DNA from: an uncultured Flavobacteriales bacterium
GTDB lineage: Bacteria; Bacteroidota; Bacteroidia; Flavobacteriales_E; Vicingaceae
Assembly (NCBI GenBank): GCA_905479915.1
Contig: CAJQOH010000007.1
Coordinates: 1 to 64,000 of the forward strand
Direction: 5' to 3'
Length of the DNA: 64,000 bases
The translations under genes were made by a program, and so were the position numbers. Shown here one piece after another: positions 51,815 through 60,563 of this stretch (position 1 is the stretch's first letter; each line of letters starts with the position of its first letter). The notes below the pieces were generated by a model that was given only the letters and a program-made list of their open reading frames with translations, was not told where the DNA came from and searched no databases.

Positions 51815-54800
51815 TTAATTCAATTTTTCTATTGAGATTACAGTACTTACATTGTCATCTAGTTCTACTGCAATTCCATTATTTTGTTTCATTTCGTCAA
51901 CTAAATCAAGTTCTCCTGCTAAAGTTTCAGAGCAAATATAATTTTTATTTTTATTAATTGCTTGATTTATTTCGTTGTGTTTTAAGATTTTAAGGTGAAT
52001 TTTATCCGTCACCTCTAAACCGCTTTCTTTCCTTAAGTTTTGGATACGATTTACAAATTCTCTAGCCATTCCTTCCTCTTTTAAATCATCCGATAGCACA
52101 ACATCTAAAGCAACAGTAATTCCTCCCTCAGATTGCAATAACCATCCTGGAATATCTTGAGTAGAAATTTCTACATCACTCAACTCCAACACAACATTTT
52201 GATCTTCAACAGCAAATGTTTTGGATCCATTACTTTCTAATTCAGCAATTTCATCAGCTCCAAATTGATTTACAACTCCAGCAATTTGCTTCATTATCTT
52301 ACCATATTTTGGTCCTAATGTTTTAAAATTTGGTTTAATGCTTTTCACTAAAACTCCTGTAGTATCTGTTAAGTATTCTAATTCTTTAACGTTTGTTTCT
52401 GAAAGAATTAAATCTTCAACATCTTCTAACTGTCGCTTAAATTTATCATCTAAAATAGGCACCATAATTTTTTGTAATGGCTGACGAACTTTTAGGCTTT
52501 CTTTCTTTCTTAAGCTCAAGACCATAGAAGAAACTTTTTGAGCAATGGCCATTCTCTCTTCTAAATCTGTATCGATAACCGCTGTATCAGAAATTGGAAA
52601 ATCAGATAAATGAACTGAAGTTGTATTGCTATTTCCACTTACCGCTACTAAATCTGAATACAGTTGATCCATATAAAATGGAGCTATAGAAGAAGATAAC
52701 TGAGCTACCACTTCTAAACATTTGTACAATGTTTGGTAAGCAGCAATCTTGTCTTGAGAGTATTCCCCTTTCCAAAAACGTCTTCTACACAAACGAACGT
52801 ACCAATTACTCAATTCATCATTTACAAAATCTTGAATTGCTCTACCTGCTTTTGTCGGTTCTAATGCATCAAAACAATCATCAACAACGGTAATGAGAGA
52901 ATTTAATTTTGAAATGATCCAACGATCAATTTCCGGTCTTTCGCTAACAGGAACTTCATCTTCAGCATAAGTAAATCCATCTAAATTAGCATACAATGCA
53001 AAGAACCCGTAAGTGTTATACAATGTTCCAAAAAACTTACGTTGAACTTCTGTAATTCCATCTAAATCGAATTTTAAATTATCCCATGGTGATGCATTGG
53101 TTACCATATACCAACGCGTAGCATCTGCCCCATACTTTTCTAAAGTATCAAATGGATCAATTGTATTGCCTAAACGTTTAGACATTTTAACTCCATTTTT
53201 ATCCAAGACTAAACCGTTAGAAATTACATTTTTATAGGCTACAGAATCAAACACCATTGTTGCAATAGCATGCAACGTAAAAAACCAACCTCTTGTCTGA
53301 TCTACTCCCTCTGCAATAAAGTTAGCTGGAAAATATTCATTGTTATCTATAGCTTCTTTATTTTCGAAAGGGTAATGCTGTTGAGCATAAGGCATAGATC
53401 CTGAATCAAACCAAACATCAATCAAGTCTGATTCTCTTTTCATTGGTTTTCCTGAACCGGAAACCAAAATAATTTCATCAACATAATTTTTATGCAGATC
53501 AAAAGTCTTATAATTTTCTTCAGACATATCTCCAACAACAAAATCTGCCAATGGGTTTTTAGTCATTAAACCAGCAGCTATAGACTTTTCGACCTCCGCT
53601 TTTAATTGTTCTACTGAAGAAATACAAATTTCATCATCTCCTTCTTCAGTTCTCCATATTGGAATTGGTATCCCCCAATAACGTGAACGAGATAAATTCC
53701 AATCGTTTAGATTTTCTAACCAATTACCAAAACGACCTGTTCCAGTACTTTCAGGTTGCCAATTTATTGTTTTATTTAACGCTATTAATCTATCTTTTAC
53801 TGCTGTAGATTTAATAAACCACGAATCTAGTGGATAATATAATACAGGCTTATCAGTTCTCCAACAATGCGGGTAACTGTGCTCATATTTAGATACATTA
53901 AACGCTTTATTCTCTTCTTTTAATTTGATACAAAGCTGAACGTCAACAGATCTTTCTAAAGCTTCTCCTTCTGCATAATATTCATTCTTAACATACATTC
54001 CTGCAAACTCACCCATTTCTGGTCTAAATCTACCTTGCAAATCAACTAAAGGAACAGCGTTTCCGTTATCATCTAAAACTAACATAGCGGGTACTCCAGC
54101 ATCTTTTGCTACTTGAGCATCATCCTGTCCAAAAGTTGGAGCAATATGCACAATCCCTGTACCATCTTCAGTAGTTACAAAATCACCAGCTATCACTCTA
54201 AATGCTTTATCAGCATTTTCATGAGGCAAGGCATAAGGCAACAACTGCTCATATTCTACCCCTACTATTTCAGCACCTTTTTTCTCTTGAACTATAGTCC
54301 ATGGAATAATTTTATCTCCTAAAGAATAATCTTCAAACGATGCATTTTCTCCATCTGCTTTAAAGTGTTTACCAACTAAATCTTTGGCCAAAATGGCAAA
54401 CATTCTATCTCCAGTATAAGGATTAAATGTATCTACTTTAACATAATCAACTTTATTCCCAACTGCTAATGCAGTATTTGAAGGCAATGTCCAAGGTGTA
54501 GTTGTCCATGCTAAAAAATAAGAGTTTTCTGTATTTTTAATCTTAAACTGAGCTACTGCTGATGTATCTTTTACATCTTTATAACAACCTGGTTGGTTTA
54601 ATTCATGTGAACTCAAGCCAGTTCCTGCTGCTGGAGAATAAGGTTGAATTGTATACCCTTTATACATTAAGCCTTTTGCATAAAGCTGACCCAACAACCA
54701 CCAAACGGTTTCCATGTATTTATTTTCATAGGTAACATATGGATCATCCATATCTACCCAATACCCCATTTTCTGAGTTAAACTATTCCAGATATCTGTA

Positions 54801-55189
54801 TACTGCATTACTGTCTCTCTACACTCTTTGTTGTAGTCATCAACAGAAATTTTAGTTCCAATATCTTCCTTAGTAATTCCTAATTTCTTTTCTACACTCA
54901 ACTCAACGGGTAACCCATGCGTATCCCATCCAGCCTTACGCTTAACCTGAAATCCTTTTAATGTTTTATAACGACAGAAAAGATCTTTAATCGTTCTTCC
55001 CATCGCATGATGAATACCAGGCAATCCGTTTGCAGAAGGTGGTCCTTCATAAAATACAAAGGGATCTTTCCCTTCTCTAGTTGAGATACTTTTCTCAAAA
55101 ACTTTATTTGCTTCCCACTTATCTAAAACGTCTTTAGCAACGTTAGGTAAATCTAGCTTGGGGTATGTTTTATATTGGCTCATGTTCAA
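51815..55189 (-). CDS. ileS: Isoleucine--tRNA ligase
   Basis: GPPSANGLPGIHHAMGR, GWDTHGLPVE, KMSKRLGN. Confidence 0.97.
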   Translation of the reverse strand: MNMSQYKTYPKLDLPNVAKDVLDKWEANKVFEKSISTREGKDPFVFYEGPPSANGLPGIHHAMGRTIKDLFCRYKTLKGFQVKRKAGWDTHGLPVELSVEKKLGITKEDIGTKISVDDYNKECRETVMQYTDIWNSLTQKMGYWVDMDDPYVTYENKYMETVWWLLGQLYAKGLMYKGYTIQPYSPAAGTGLSSHELNQPGCYKDVKDTSAVAQFKIKNTENSYFLAWTTTPWTLPSNTALAVGNKVDYVKVDTFNPYTGDRMFAILAKDLVGKHFKADGENASFEDYSLGDKIIPWTIVQEKKGAEIVGVEYEQLLPYALPHENADKAFRVIAGDFVTTEDGTGIVHIAPTFGQDDAQVAKDAGVPAMLVLDDNGNAVPLVDLQGRFRPEMGEFAGMYVKNEYYAEGEALERSVDVQLCIKLKEENKAFNVSKYEHSYPHCWRTDKPVLYYPLDSWFIKSTAVKDRLIALNKTINWQPESTGTGRFGNWLENLNDWNLSRSRYWGIPIPIWRTEEGDDEICISSVEQLKAEVEKSIAAGLMTKNPLADFVVGDMSEENYKTFDLHKNYVDEIILVSGSGKPMKRESDLIDVWFDSGSMPYAQQHYPFENKEAIDNNEYFPANFIAEGVDQTRGWFFTLHAIATMVFDSVAYKNVISNGLVLDKNGVKMSKRLGNTIDPFDTLEKYGADATRWYMVTNASPWDNLKFDLDGITEVQRKFFGTLYNTYGFFALYANLDGFTYAEDEVPVSERPEIDRWIISKLNSLITVVDDCFDALEPTKAGRAIQDFVNDELSNWYVRLCRRRFWKGEYSQDKIAAYQTLYKCLEVVAQLSSSIAPFYMDQLYSDLVAVSGNSNTTSVHLSDFPISDTAVIDTDLEERMAIAQKVSSMVLSLRKKESLKVRQPLQKIMVPILDDKFKRQLEDVEDLILSETNVKELEYLTDTTGVLVKSIKPNFKTLGPKYGKIMKQIAGVVNQFGADEIAELESNGSKTFAVEDQNVVLELSDVEISTQDIPGWLLQSEGGITVALDVVLSDDLKEEGMAREFVNRIQNLRKESGLEVTDKIHLKILKHNEINQAINKNKNYICSETLAGELDLVDEMKQNNGIAVELDDNVSTVISIEKLN

Positions 55190-55263
55190 TTTTAAGAAGT
55201 GCGAATTTAACGATTTAACCTTTTATTTAATTAATTTCGATAATATATTCTTGCAGATAAAAA

Positions 55264-55647
55264 GTGAAAAAAACAACCCTAAAAAACTCAACTATAGAGC
55301 AGTTATCTGCTAACCTTGTATTGGTTGTTCTAAACGACAATGCTACCATTGAAATAGAAGACATCATTGAAATTAAAGCAGCAAATAAAAAAATTACGAA
55401 TGGAGAAAATTATGGGGTTATTATAGATAGTGGTAACTACACCTCAATTAGTAATGAGGCAAGAAGTTTAACAGCAAGCAAAGAGATGGAAGGTAAAAGA
55501 ATTGCCATGTCCGTTATAATTAACAACTTATCTCAACGGCTGCTTGTCAACTTTTTTCTAAAGATTAATAAGCCTTTGGTTCCTACCAAATCATTCTCCA
55601 ACCTGAAAGAAGCTAGAGAATGGATAGAAACTGTTATTAATCAATAA
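55264..55647 (+). CDS. STAS-like small protein, function unknown
   Basis: 127-aa ORF, alternating alpha/beta pattern ENYGVIIDSGNYTSISNEARSL. Confidence 0.55.
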   Translation: MKKTTLKNSTIEQLSANLVLVVLNDNATIEIEDIIEIKAANKKITNGENYGVIIDSGNYTSISNEARSLTASKEMEGKRIAMSVIINNLSQRLLVNFFLKINKPLVPTKSFSNLKEAREWIETVINQ

Positions 55648-56065
55648 CCGCAATACATTTTAATTCAATACAAATTGGTGAAGGCAGTGCATTTACTTCT
55701 ACAGTAGTTCTACAGGGTTGGTTCCCTTTAAAATATTCTGCATAGACCTTATTATAGGTTTTAAAATCTCTTTTCATATCTGTTAAAAAAGTAGTTACAT
55801 CAACTAAGTTTTCCCAACTAGAACCCGATTCTTCTAAAATCGTTTTTACATTATCAAATACAGAACGACATTGAGCTTCAAAATCAAAAGTTTCATAATT
55901 CCCATTCTTGTCATATTTCAATCCAGGAATATTTGCCTCCTCACTTCCAGAACCCGCAGCCCTTGGTCCAACTCCTGACAAAAACAAAAGATTACCCACT
56001 TTACGTGCATGAGGATACATCCCCATTGGTTTTGGTGCTTTATCCGTACTTATTTTTTCGCTCAT
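55637..56065 (-). CDS. RidA/YjgF family protein
   Basis: GMYPHARKVGNLLFLSGVGPRAAG; FDNVKTILEESGSSWENLVDVTTFLTDM. Confidence 0.9.
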   Translation of the reverse strand: MSEKISTDKAPKPMGMYPHARKVGNLLFLSGVGPRAAGSGSEEANIPGLKYDKNGNYETFDFEAQCRSVFDNVKTILEESGSSWENLVDVTTFLTDMKRDFKTYNKVYAEYFKGNQPCRTTVEVNALPSPICIELKCIAVID

Positions 56066-56087
56066 AATTTTAATTTCTTAAAGAGAA

Positions 56088-56116
56088 CAAATGTAAGGTT
56101 TTTAATTACTTTTCAA
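56088..56116 (-). promoter_or_regulatory. Promoter TTG-N18-TACATTTG (minus) upstream of ridA-like gene
   Basis: + strand caaatgta 56088-56095 and caa 56114-56116. Confidence 0.55.
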
Positions 56117-56117
56117 T

Positions 56118-56516
56118 TTATTCTGTCTGTTCTATCGAATCCCAAACTGACCCTGAAGTTCGCATTGGCCCATATTTTTTAGGTGTGTGAGTAACAACTA
56201 AAAACAATCCAATTAAAAATAGAAACACAAAAATTATAAATATGAATTTCGATTTATCTGCTGTTTTATAATTAGCTTCTCTATGATTATAGACTTTCTT
56301 ATCTAAGCCAAAAATGTCTTTTTCTATATAATACTCTTCTACTATTTCTTTTTCATTATTCAGTTTGCCCCCCTTAGGAGTTCTTCTCTTCCGTCTAATG
56401 ATTAAAGCGCTCATTAATATCATCAACAACAAACCACAAAATGCCAAAACAGGATCTGGATATGAGTAATACCCATAACCTGTTCCAAAACAATCGATTA
56501 TTAGTAGAATTTCCAT
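56118..56516 (-). CDS. Hypothetical membrane protein
   Basis: Two hydrophobic segments; no family recognised. Confidence 0.6.
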   Translation of the reverse strand: MEILLIIDCFGTGYGYYSYPDPVLAFCGLLLMILMSALIIRRKRRTPKGGKLNNEKEIVEEYYIEKDIFGLDKKVYNHREANYKTADKSKFIFIIFVFLFLIGLFLVVTHTPKKYGPMRTSGSVWDSIEQTE

Positions 56517-56573
56517 CCTGTTAAATTACCCAAAATTTAAAAACTCTTTATTTCTTCCATTAAAGATAAACAT

Positions 56574-56581
56574 TACTTTTG
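56574..56581 (+). promoter_or_regulatory. -7 box TACTTTTG upstream of methyltransferase
   Basis: Exact TAnnTTTG 29 bp before the ATG. Confidence 0.4.
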
Positions 56582-56610
56582 CAAAGAAGTAACCAAACAA
56601 TTTAAGTGAT

Positions 56611-57345
56611 ATGAGGAACCCTTTCAAGAAAAAAACAGAATCTGAAGTAATAGCTCCTACAACAATTCCAGATGAAGCCTATCTTGTGCCTGACGTACCT
56701 ATGGCAGGAAAAATTGCCCATCAAAAATGGCAAAGCTATTTATATGAGCACTTTAATAAAGAAGGATTTCGTGTATTAGAAATTGGTAGTAGAGAGGTTA
56801 CTGGACCTTCTGGAGCTAGAGATCATTTTAACAAAGCCGAATATGTTGGTTTTGATTATTATGATGGAGACAATGTAGATGTTGTTGGTGATGCTCATAA
56901 ATTATCCACTTATTTTGCCGAAAACGAAAAATTTGATTTAATCTATTCTAGTGCTTGTTTTGAGCATTTTGCAATGCCATGGGTAGTTGCTACAGAAACG
57001 GCCAAACTCTTAAAAGTTGGCGGTCATGTTTTTGTAGAAACACACTTTTCGTATTCATCCCACGAAAGACCTTGGCACTTTTTTCAATTTAGTGACATGG
57101 CATTGAAAACACTCTTTTCTAGCGCTTTAGGATTCGAGTGTGTAGAAGCAGGATTATCCAACCCTATTGTAGGAAGGTTTTCCAGTTTTGCAGATGAATA
57201 TTTACAAAACAAACCAGTTACAGGACTTTATTGTCATTCTGAATTTCTTGGAAAAAAGGTAAAAGAGGTAACAGATTTTAGTTGGGATAAAGTAAATCTA
57301 GAAGATGTTGTCAAAGACACTCATTATCCAGAGCCACAAAAATAA
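56611..57345 (+). CDS. Class I SAM-dependent methyltransferase
   Basis: VLEIGSREVTGPSG, YVGFDYYDGDNVDVVGDAH, FDLIYSSACFEHF. Confidence 0.88.
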   Translation: MRNPFKKKTESEVIAPTTIPDEAYLVPDVPMAGKIAHQKWQSYLYEHFNKEGFRVLEIGSREVTGPSGARDHFNKAEYVGFDYYDGDNVDVVGDAHKLSTYFAENEKFDLIYSSACFEHFAMPWVVATETAKLLKVGGHVFVETHFSYSSHERPWHFFQFSDMALKTLFSSALGFECVEAGLSNPIVGRFSSFADEYLQNKPVTGLYCHSEFLGKKVKEVTDFSWDKVNLEDVVKDTHYPEPQK

Positions 57346-57349
57346 ATAG

Positions 57350-58777
57350 ATGCTTTTTAGCTCAACCTTATTTTTATTTTTGTTCTTACCAATATGTTTA
57401 TTGGCAAGCTTTGTACTACCTAATATCCGTCTTAAAAATTTCTTTTTATTATTAGCTAGTTTATTTTTCTACGCTTGGGGCGAAGGAGAACTAGTCTTTT
57501 TAATGTTATTTACTATTCTACTAAATTATGTTTTTGGAATAGCAATTAGCAAATCCGAACCTCCGTCAATTAAAAAAATATACCTAACTCTTTCTATAAT
57601 AAGTAATCTTTCAATTTTAGGGTATTACAAGTATTTCAATTTTCTTATAGAAAACCTTAACTCAATCCTCATAGGACTTGGAGAAACGAAAATTACAGCC
57701 GAAACAGTAACTCTTCCAATAGGAATTTCTTTCTTTATATTTCAGTCCATTTCTTATGTAATTGATGTATATCGCAATGATGCAAAAGTGCAAAAAGACC
57801 CTTTAAACTTAGCACTATATATATCTCTGTTTCCTCAACTAATCGCTGGCCCAATTGTAAGATACCATGATGTTTTTTTGCAATTAGAAAAAAGGAATAC
57901 CGATACAAATAAAATCGCTCTAGGTATAAAACGTTTTATAATTGGACTTGGTAAAAAAGTACTTATTGCCAATACATGTGGCAGAGTTGCCGATCAAATA
58001 TTTGAATTAAGCGAAAATGATTTGTCAGGAAGTTTAGCGTGGTTGGGAATAGTTTGTTATACCATTCAAATTTTCTTTGATTTCTCAGGGTATTCTGACA
58101 TGGCTATTGGTTTAGGAAAAATGTTTGGGTTTGACTTCTTAGAAAATTTCAACTATCCATTTATTGCAAGATCTATTAAAAACTTCTGGCAAAGGTGGCA
58201 TATTTCTCTATCTACATGGATTAGAGATTATCTATACATTCCTCTAGGAGGAAATAAAAAAAGTAATTCTAGAACCTATTTAAACTTAATCATAGTTTTT
58301 TTCCTAACTGGACTTTGGCATGGAGCAAGTTGGAATTTTATTGTATGGGGTTTATTTCATGGTATATTTTTACTCATCGAACGCTTATTCTTAGAGAAAT
58401 TACTTAGCCGACTACCAAAATTTGTAAGTCATTTTTACACACTTTTTGTTGTGATTATTGCATTTGTATTTTTTAGAACTTCTGATATTAATAGTGCTTT
58501 AGTTTATATCCAAAAAATGTTCAGTTTTACTCAACAACAAAATGATTTTTACCCATTCTTACTATTCTTTGACTTTGAGCTTATCATCACGCTAATTGTT
58601 GCAATTATTGTCTCAATACCAACCTTAGAATTTATTAAACAACGGATGCCTTTTTTTAATAGAAGTTATCACATCTTAACATATACCAACTACATCGGAT
58701 TATTTTCCATATTTATCCTGTCCATTATCTATATAGCAAGTGGAACACATAACCCTTTCATTTACTTTAGATTTTGA
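57350..58777 (+). CDS. MBOAT family O-acyltransferase (AlgI-like)
   Basis: LPIGISFFIFQSISYVIDVYR; FWQRWHISLSTWIRDYLYIPLGGN; GLWHGASWNFIVWGLFHG. Confidence 0.95.
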   Translation: MLFSSTLFLFLFLPICLLASFVLPNIRLKNFFLLLASLFFYAWGEGELVFLMLFTILLNYVFGIAISKSEPPSIKKIYLTLSIISNLSILGYYKYFNFLIENLNSILIGLGETKITAETVTLPIGISFFIFQSISYVIDVYRNDAKVQKDPLNLALYISLFPQLIAGPIVRYHDVFLQLEKRNTDTNKIALGIKRFIIGLGKKVLIANTCGRVADQIFELSENDLSGSLAWLGIVCYTIQIFFDFSGYSDMAIGLGKMFGFDFLENFNYPFIARSIKNFWQRWHISLSTWIRDYLYIPLGGNKKSNSRTYLNLIIVFFLTGLWHGASWNFIVWGLFHGIFLLIERLFLEKLLSRLPKFVSHFYTLFVVIIAFVFFRTSDINSALVYIQKMFSFTQQQNDFYPFLLFFDFELIITLIVAIIVSIPTLEFIKQRMPFFNRSYHILTYTNYIGLFSIFILSIIYIASGTHNPFIYFRF

Positions 58778-60558
58778 ATAGAAAAAAATCATATATAAAA
58801 ACACTAAAGCTAGGCCTTATTTTACTGGTCTCTCTTTATTTATCTAAATCAGGGTACCGATTTCTTAGACAAATTGAATTAGATAGTTCTAAGATCAACA
58901 CCACCATTTCAATTGAAGGGAAATTTCAAGGAAAACAAAGTTTACAAGTCTACTATTCGGAGGGGGCCGGATTTAACGTAGATAATTTTATAACAGAAAC
59001 TACAGCTGCTTCTAACGAGGTTCAGCGTATTGATTTTATCCTGCCTGAGTTAAAAAGAATACGAGATTTAAGGCTAGATTTTGGAACATCTCCCAATATT
59101 GTGGAGTTAAAAAACATTACTTTTTCACAAGGCAATCAACACTATAAAGTTCTTGTTAAAGATATCGCTTTAAATATCAGGCAAACGAATCAAATCAAAT
59201 TGCTTTACCCAGAAAAGGATGTAATGAAAATTGTATCCAACGGAACAGATCCATTTATCACTTTTAAGTTCGATTATATTGAAGTATTAGAAAAAATCAG
59301 GCCATGGAACTACTGGATAGTTCCTGCATTTTATTCAGGAATTATTAGCCTACTTGTTTTTTTCTGGCTAATCCAATTAAAGATTTCTATACCTCAATTT
59401 AAAAGAACTGATCGTTTACGACCAGGTATAAAATTCAACCCTAAATTGATTGTAGTCATTAGTTTTTTCTTAATCATTGCTATTCCTGCAGGCACTATGC
59501 TTATTAATGATTCAAACCATGAATCAAATCATGAAAACAGAACTAAAACCGCTCTCCCGGTTTTGAACATACATGCACTGTTAGAATATCCAAAAAAATA
59601 CAGCAACTATTTTAATGATCATTTTGGATTAAGAAATACTATTCTAAAATGGCATAGCTATATTAAATTCTTTGCACTTAACACTTCCCCTGTTCCTGAG
59701 AAAGTTTTCTTAGGCAAACAAGGTTGGTTATATTTTTCAGAAAATTATGACCCTAGATACCATAATTTAAGTTTTAACTATAGTGAAAAGGTTCTCGAAA
59801 AAATTAAAAACTCTTTAGAAGAGCGTGCAAATTATTTAAAAAATCAAGGAGCTAAATCTTACATTATTATACCACCTATAAAACATCGCATCTATCCTGA
59901 ATATTTACCAGATCACTTAAAGAATCAAAAAGTTACAAAGCTTGACCAACTTATTGCTTATTTAAAAAACCATTCTTTTATCAAAATAATAGACATTAGA
60001 TCTGAATTATTAGAGCAAAAGAAAAAAGAACAGATCTATTTTAAAAGTGACATCCATTGGAATGTAAATGGGGCTTTTGTTGGGTATAAAAAGTTAATGA
60101 ATACCATTGCAAAAGATTTCCCTTCCATCAAACCAATTCCAGATGACTCAATAACTTTTAAAATTTTAAAAAAGCATGAAGGAGATTTAGGTCGAATGAT
60201 ACTTCTTAATGAGCTTTGGGATGAAAAAGAGGTTGGATGCGGAGTTATCGGTGGTCTTTTTGCTCAAGAGGTCAAACCTTCCCCTTATCAAAACCTCCCC
60301 CTTACCCGAAGTCCAACAGTAGTATTTAAACTAGAAGATCAGTCCAAACCTAAACTAGTGATGTATAAAGATTCTTATGGCGTATATCTTACCCCACTCT
60401 TGAACGAACATTTTTCGCGAAGTGTTTATGTTTGGTCTCACTATTTAACTCCTCAATTAATTGAGCAAGAAAAACCTGACATTGTCATTTTTGAACTACT
60501 CGAATCTCTTATGTATCAACTTGAAATGGAGAATGATTCAGGAATTTCTTCAAAATAA
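58774..60558 (+). CDS. AlgX/AlgJ-like SGNH acetyltransferase-type protein
   Basis: SDIHWNVNGAFVGYK; YKDSYGVYLTPLLNEHF; DIVIFELLESLMY; TTG start overlaps the MBOAT stop. Confidence 0.85.
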   Translation: MNRKKSYIKTLKLGLILLVSLYLSKSGYRFLRQIELDSSKINTTISIEGKFQGKQSLQVYYSEGAGFNVDNFITETTAASNEVQRIDFILPELKRIRDLRLDFGTSPNIVELKNITFSQGNQHYKVLVKDIALNIRQTNQIKLLYPEKDVMKIVSNGTDPFITFKFDYIEVLEKIRPWNYWIVPAFYSGIISLLVFFWLIQLKISIPQFKRTDRLRPGIKFNPKLIVVISFFLIIAIPAGTMLINDSNHESNHENRTKTALPVLNIHALLEYPKKYSNYFNDHFGLRNTILKWHSYIKFFALNTSPVPEKVFLGKQGWLYFSENYDPRYHNLSFNYSEKVLEKIKNSLEERANYLKNQGAKSYIIIPPIKHRIYPEYLPDHLKNQKVTKLDQLIAYLKNHSFIKIIDIRSELLEQKKKEQIYFKSDIHWNVNGAFVGYKKLMNTIAKDFPSIKPIPDDSITFKILKKHEGDLGRMILLNELWDEKEVGCGVIGGLFAQEVKPSPYQNLPLTRSPTVVFKLEDQSKPKLVMYKDSYGVYLTPLLNEHFSRSVYVWSHYLTPQLIEQEKPDIVIFELLESLMYQLEMENDSGISSK

Positions 60559-60563
60559 AAGAC